Source of the DNA: Nitzschia sp. DOCU1
Lineage: Eukaryota > Bacillariophyta > Bacillariophyceae > Bacillariales > Bacillariaceae
Assembly: GCA_951394045.1 (NCBI GenBank)
Contig: OX595992.1
Coordinates: 2,108,001-2,172,000, forward strand
Length of the DNA: 64,000 bases
Direction of reading: 5' to 3'
Numbering within the stretch: position 1 is the stretch's first letter; the number at the start of each line of letters is the position of its first letter. Positions 61,887 through 64,000 of this stretch are shown here, one piece after another. A program made the translations under genes and the position numbers. The notes under the pieces are model-generated. The model did no database searches and was not told the origin of the DNA. It worked only from the letters and a program-made list of their open reading frames with translations.

Positions 61887-63140
61887 CTAGTTGACTTCAG
61901 TCTGGTCCATCACCAACTCATGCAAGGCTTCAACGATATCCCAAGCGACTAGATCCGGATGCCCCCCTCGGGCTCCAATGCAGCGATGGGCGGTCGCATC
62001 GTCGCCGCAAACACCCACGCCTTGCCAGTTGTCAGTGGCACATTCGCCGAGCCAGGGCATGTACTGACGTCCATTGACCAAACGAATAGGGCGTTTCTCC
62101 TTCAGCGCTTCGACTTGCTCGTACATATCCCAGTACAAATGATCACCGCCCCAATCGCAAAACATGGAATGGGCCACAATGGGACCTTGATACAATTCAG
62201 CCCAATCCAAAACTGTCGGCGGTGGATTTGTTGTAAAATCGGCTTGTTCGTACTTGGCGGTCTTCTCCATCATGACTTCCATGAATGAAGTATTGTATGC
62301 TTCGGCAAAGCTGTTCATCTTTCCGACAATCAACGCGTCAAAGTCTGCCAGGGTATGGTTGACCAGTTCCTGAAGATACCGTGGCCACTGCTGGCTATAA
62401 AAGAGGGCATGGTTGCTCACTAAATGAAGCTTGGCCGAGTTTTCAAACTCCACAAAGTAATAACTACCACGACGCATGACATTGTCGCTCTTTTGAGCTT
62501 CGACATCGATGTACTGCTTCTTGACAGGATACTGACAATTCAATGCTTGAAAGGTTTGGCGTGTGTGGGAGTTGCCAACCGCCAGAATGTTACTGTTGGC
62601 GGGGAAGGGAGACCCTTTGCGCTTTCCCCACAACTTTGGCTTGGGTGACTGGAGGGGCCAAGCTGCTGATAATTCTCGCTGACGTTGGTGTTCGAGAAAG
62701 AGCAACAGGCCTTCCAACTTGTCGGCAAATCGATCGTATTCGGGGCCCTTGCAAACATAGGAATCCCAGTCGCTTGGGTGGCAAATCTGATACTGCTCGA
62801 GTGGATCAGCCATCTTGGTTTTGCCACCACTAATGGTGAGATGGTTTTGCTGCCCTATTTTTGTTGTTGTGGCCCCACGGAGAGGGTTACCCCAACTGCT
62901 TGCAGGCTCTCTCCGTGAAAGGTTGCATCGGTAGTTTTCGATTTGTGTGATGCATCCAAAAACGACGAGACTGGCCAAAGCAAAGCAAAAACGAAACGGC
63001 ATAAAATTATGCATCTGTCCCCTTCCAGCCTTCGTGTCGCTCGGAGCAAAATGGTCTTCACCTTCGTGCTTTGCGGTTGCCTCGAGAAGGTCGTTACAGC
63101 AGCAGGACCGAGTTTGTTGAAAGCGAAACGTGTTGCTCAT
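61887..63140 (-). CDS. Type II membrane SGNH-like protein, family member 5 (divergent)
   Basis: 417 residues from ATG 63140; a shorter start at ATG 63014 (MHNFMPFRF) would place the anchor helix (FCFALASLVVFGCI) close to the N-terminus, as in other members, and may be the true one. Blocks: SYVCKGPEYDRFADKLE, AVGNSHTRQTFQALNCQY, NSAKLHLVSNHALFYS, DFDALIVGKMNSF, VAHSMFCDWG, VNGRQYMPWLGEC and RGGHPDLVAWDIVEALHE. It is the most diverged member, with an inserted segment (AEAYNTSFMEVMMEKTAKYE) before the conserved LYQGPIVAH. GNSHTR is intact. Confidence 0.65.
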   Translation of the reverse strand: MSNTFRFQQTRSCCCNDLLEATAKHEGEDHFAPSDTKAGRGQMHNFMPFRFCFALASLVVFGCITQIENYRCNLSRREPASSWGNPLRGATTTKIGQQNHLTISGGKTKMADPLEQYQICHPSDWDSYVCKGPEYDRFADKLEGLLLFLEHQRQRELSAAWPLQSPKPKLWGKRKGSPFPANSNILAVGNSHTRQTFQALNCQYPVKKQYIDVEAQKSDNVMRRGSYYFVEFENSAKLHLVSNHALFYSQQWPRYLQELVNHTLADFDALIVGKMNSFAEAYNTSFMEVMMEKTAKYEQADFTTNPPPTVLDWAELYQGPIVAHSMFCDWGGDHLYWDMYEQVEALKEKRPIRLVNGRQYMPWLGECATDNWQGVGVCGDDATAHRCIGARGGHPDLVAWDIVEALHELVMDQTEVN

Positions 63141-63798
63141 GTCCACTCTATATTTGGTAGATTTCACATAAAATCCAGTTCGGCCTTTTATGAGCTCTTC
63201 CTATCCATGCCTAATTCATGTCAATTTTGGACCAATCTGCGAGGTATAACAGGAAGCGTCGAAGAGAAGAGTTCATCCACACTTCCTGGTACAGGAAGAA
63301 CTTCGAAGAACGGATGACTGGCCCATAGGTTTTGCATAGCCTAGTCGACCTCAATTGGTACAATTTGCTCGGATTTACTATTAATAGTGTTCGGTGCCGA
63401 AACAACAGATACAACATCGCATAATGGTAACTGTGATCAAACCAGAAGCTCAACTCCTACCAAGGAAGGATTCGCAATTCAATGGATTTTCTCCGATCGG
63501 GCCCGATTTCGCAATTTAGTCGCAACCGACACCGAGTGCGCCCGCCGCTTCATTGATTGCACGCATTGGGACGGTAGACGACTGACACGATTCAATCTTT
63601 TGCTACGTCATCAGCGTTCCGATCAGTCGCACTTCTTCTATTCCATCAAATAGAGAACCTCGGAACTACTCTAGAGGCCCATGCATGGCAATACATAATT
63701 GCATCGGGCTGTCCTGTTACAAACTCATAAAAAGTCATTTGAAAACTCTAGAAAGAGTCGCAATCAAAGTATTTCTCAATCAACTGCTAGACTAGGCC
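63141..63798. other. Intergenic, upstream of SGNH-like member 5
   Basis: About 660 bases between divergent genes. A plus-strand frame at 63387-63653 has no recognisable family. The stretch presumably carries two promoters. Confidence 0.4.
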
Positions 63799-64000
63799 AT
63801 GATCGGAGGCCCCTTCAAAACGCCCTTCACTCTAACATTGGAGGACTTAGTCGACAAGAAGGTCAACATGCGACTACCAATCGCAAGCAACTCGTGCGCT
63901 TCCACAGTGACCTTGAGCAGCTTCTCGTCTTCCACTTCTCTCCAAGAAGACACCGCCGCCTCCATGAAAGAGGAAAGTAACCTCGAAAGATACCTATGTC
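63799..64000 (+). CDS. Possible 5' end of a gene running off the right edge
   Basis: From ATG at 63799 a frame stays open for 67 codons to the end of the window. It begins MIGGPFKTPFTLTLEDLVDK and continues with a Ser/Thr-rich segment. Another frame (63699-63980) overlaps it and closes. The Ser-rich composition without stops is suggestive only; no domain can be named. Confidence 0.35.
   Translation, partial: MIGGPFKTPFTLTLEDLVDKKVNMRLPIASNSCASTVTLSSFSSSTSLQEDTAASMKEESNLERYLC

Noticed and set aside
1..64000. CRISPR arrays, bacterial insertion sequences, operons
   Set aside because: No spaced short repeats or transposase genes of these kinds were seen and the gene structure is eukaryotic with introns.

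Overview
The window reads as nuclear DNA of a photosynthetic stramenopile, most likely a pennate diatom. The evidence is short GT-AG introns (62-180 nt in the gene models below), a nuclear cytochrome c6 gene with a bipartite plastid/thylakoid-lumen leader containing the A-F junction typical of complex plastids, a second lumen-targeted protein with the same leader logic, MYND-finger and LRR proteins of diatom style, and a retroelement relic. The species cannot be named from the sequence alone. There are no prokaryotic operons; genes alternate strand and are packed closely.

Layout. 1-2.2 kb: relic of an LTR retroelement on the minus strand (gag plus retropepsin in one frame with in-frame stops). 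2.2-3.5 kb: a decayed RNase III-like gene. 3.8-8.5 kb: an HD-domain nucleotidase (HDDC2-like), a membrane-anchored variant protein kinase and the first member of a lineage-specific SGNH-like family. 8.7-34 kb: a structured segment in which two gene families are each present as an inverted pair. A MYND/Sel1 gene (copy A plus strand, copy B minus strand) and a giant secreted/membrane gene (copy A plus, copy B minus) surround an XPF endonuclease gene and a CRAL-TRIO gene. The giant proteins (about 2236 and 2192 residues) each hold six modules that resemble the Fea1/H43/phytotransferrin (ISIP2A) iron-assimilation family, followed by one transmembrane helix and a short tail. 35-40.8 kb: three tandem GT32-type glycosyltransferase genes in a repeat of about 2.2 kb, with clear signs of gene conversion. 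41.2-43.4 kb: divergent photosynthesis genes, petJ (cytochrome c6) and a lumen protein. 43.7-52.3 kb: SLC43-like transporter, a 2-oxoglutarate/Fe(II) dioxygenase, an unknown gene, a mitochondrial TMEM65-GAF fusion and a nucleotide-sugar pyrophosphorylase-like gene. 52.7-63.1 kb: a relic and four intact members of the SGNH-like family, interrupted by an LRR protein gene and dUTPase. A partial gene runs off the right edge.

Two themes stand out. First, the window has been shaped by local duplication: an inverted pair of MYND genes, an inverted pair of giant genes, tandem glycosyltransferases, and tandem SGNH-like genes with a dead copy, several of them mosaic. Second, the duplicated genes encode mainly surface or secretory-pathway proteins (giant multi-module ectodomain proteins, Golgi-type glycosyltransferases, membrane-anchored SGNH-like enzymes, an LRR protein). 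The giant FEA-like proteins are the best candidate for a little-described system, probably an oversized iron-binding or uptake receptor; this is inference from sequence motifs and needs a profile search. Intron positions were deduced by eye from splice consensus and frame continuity; every spliced length given is a multiple of three.
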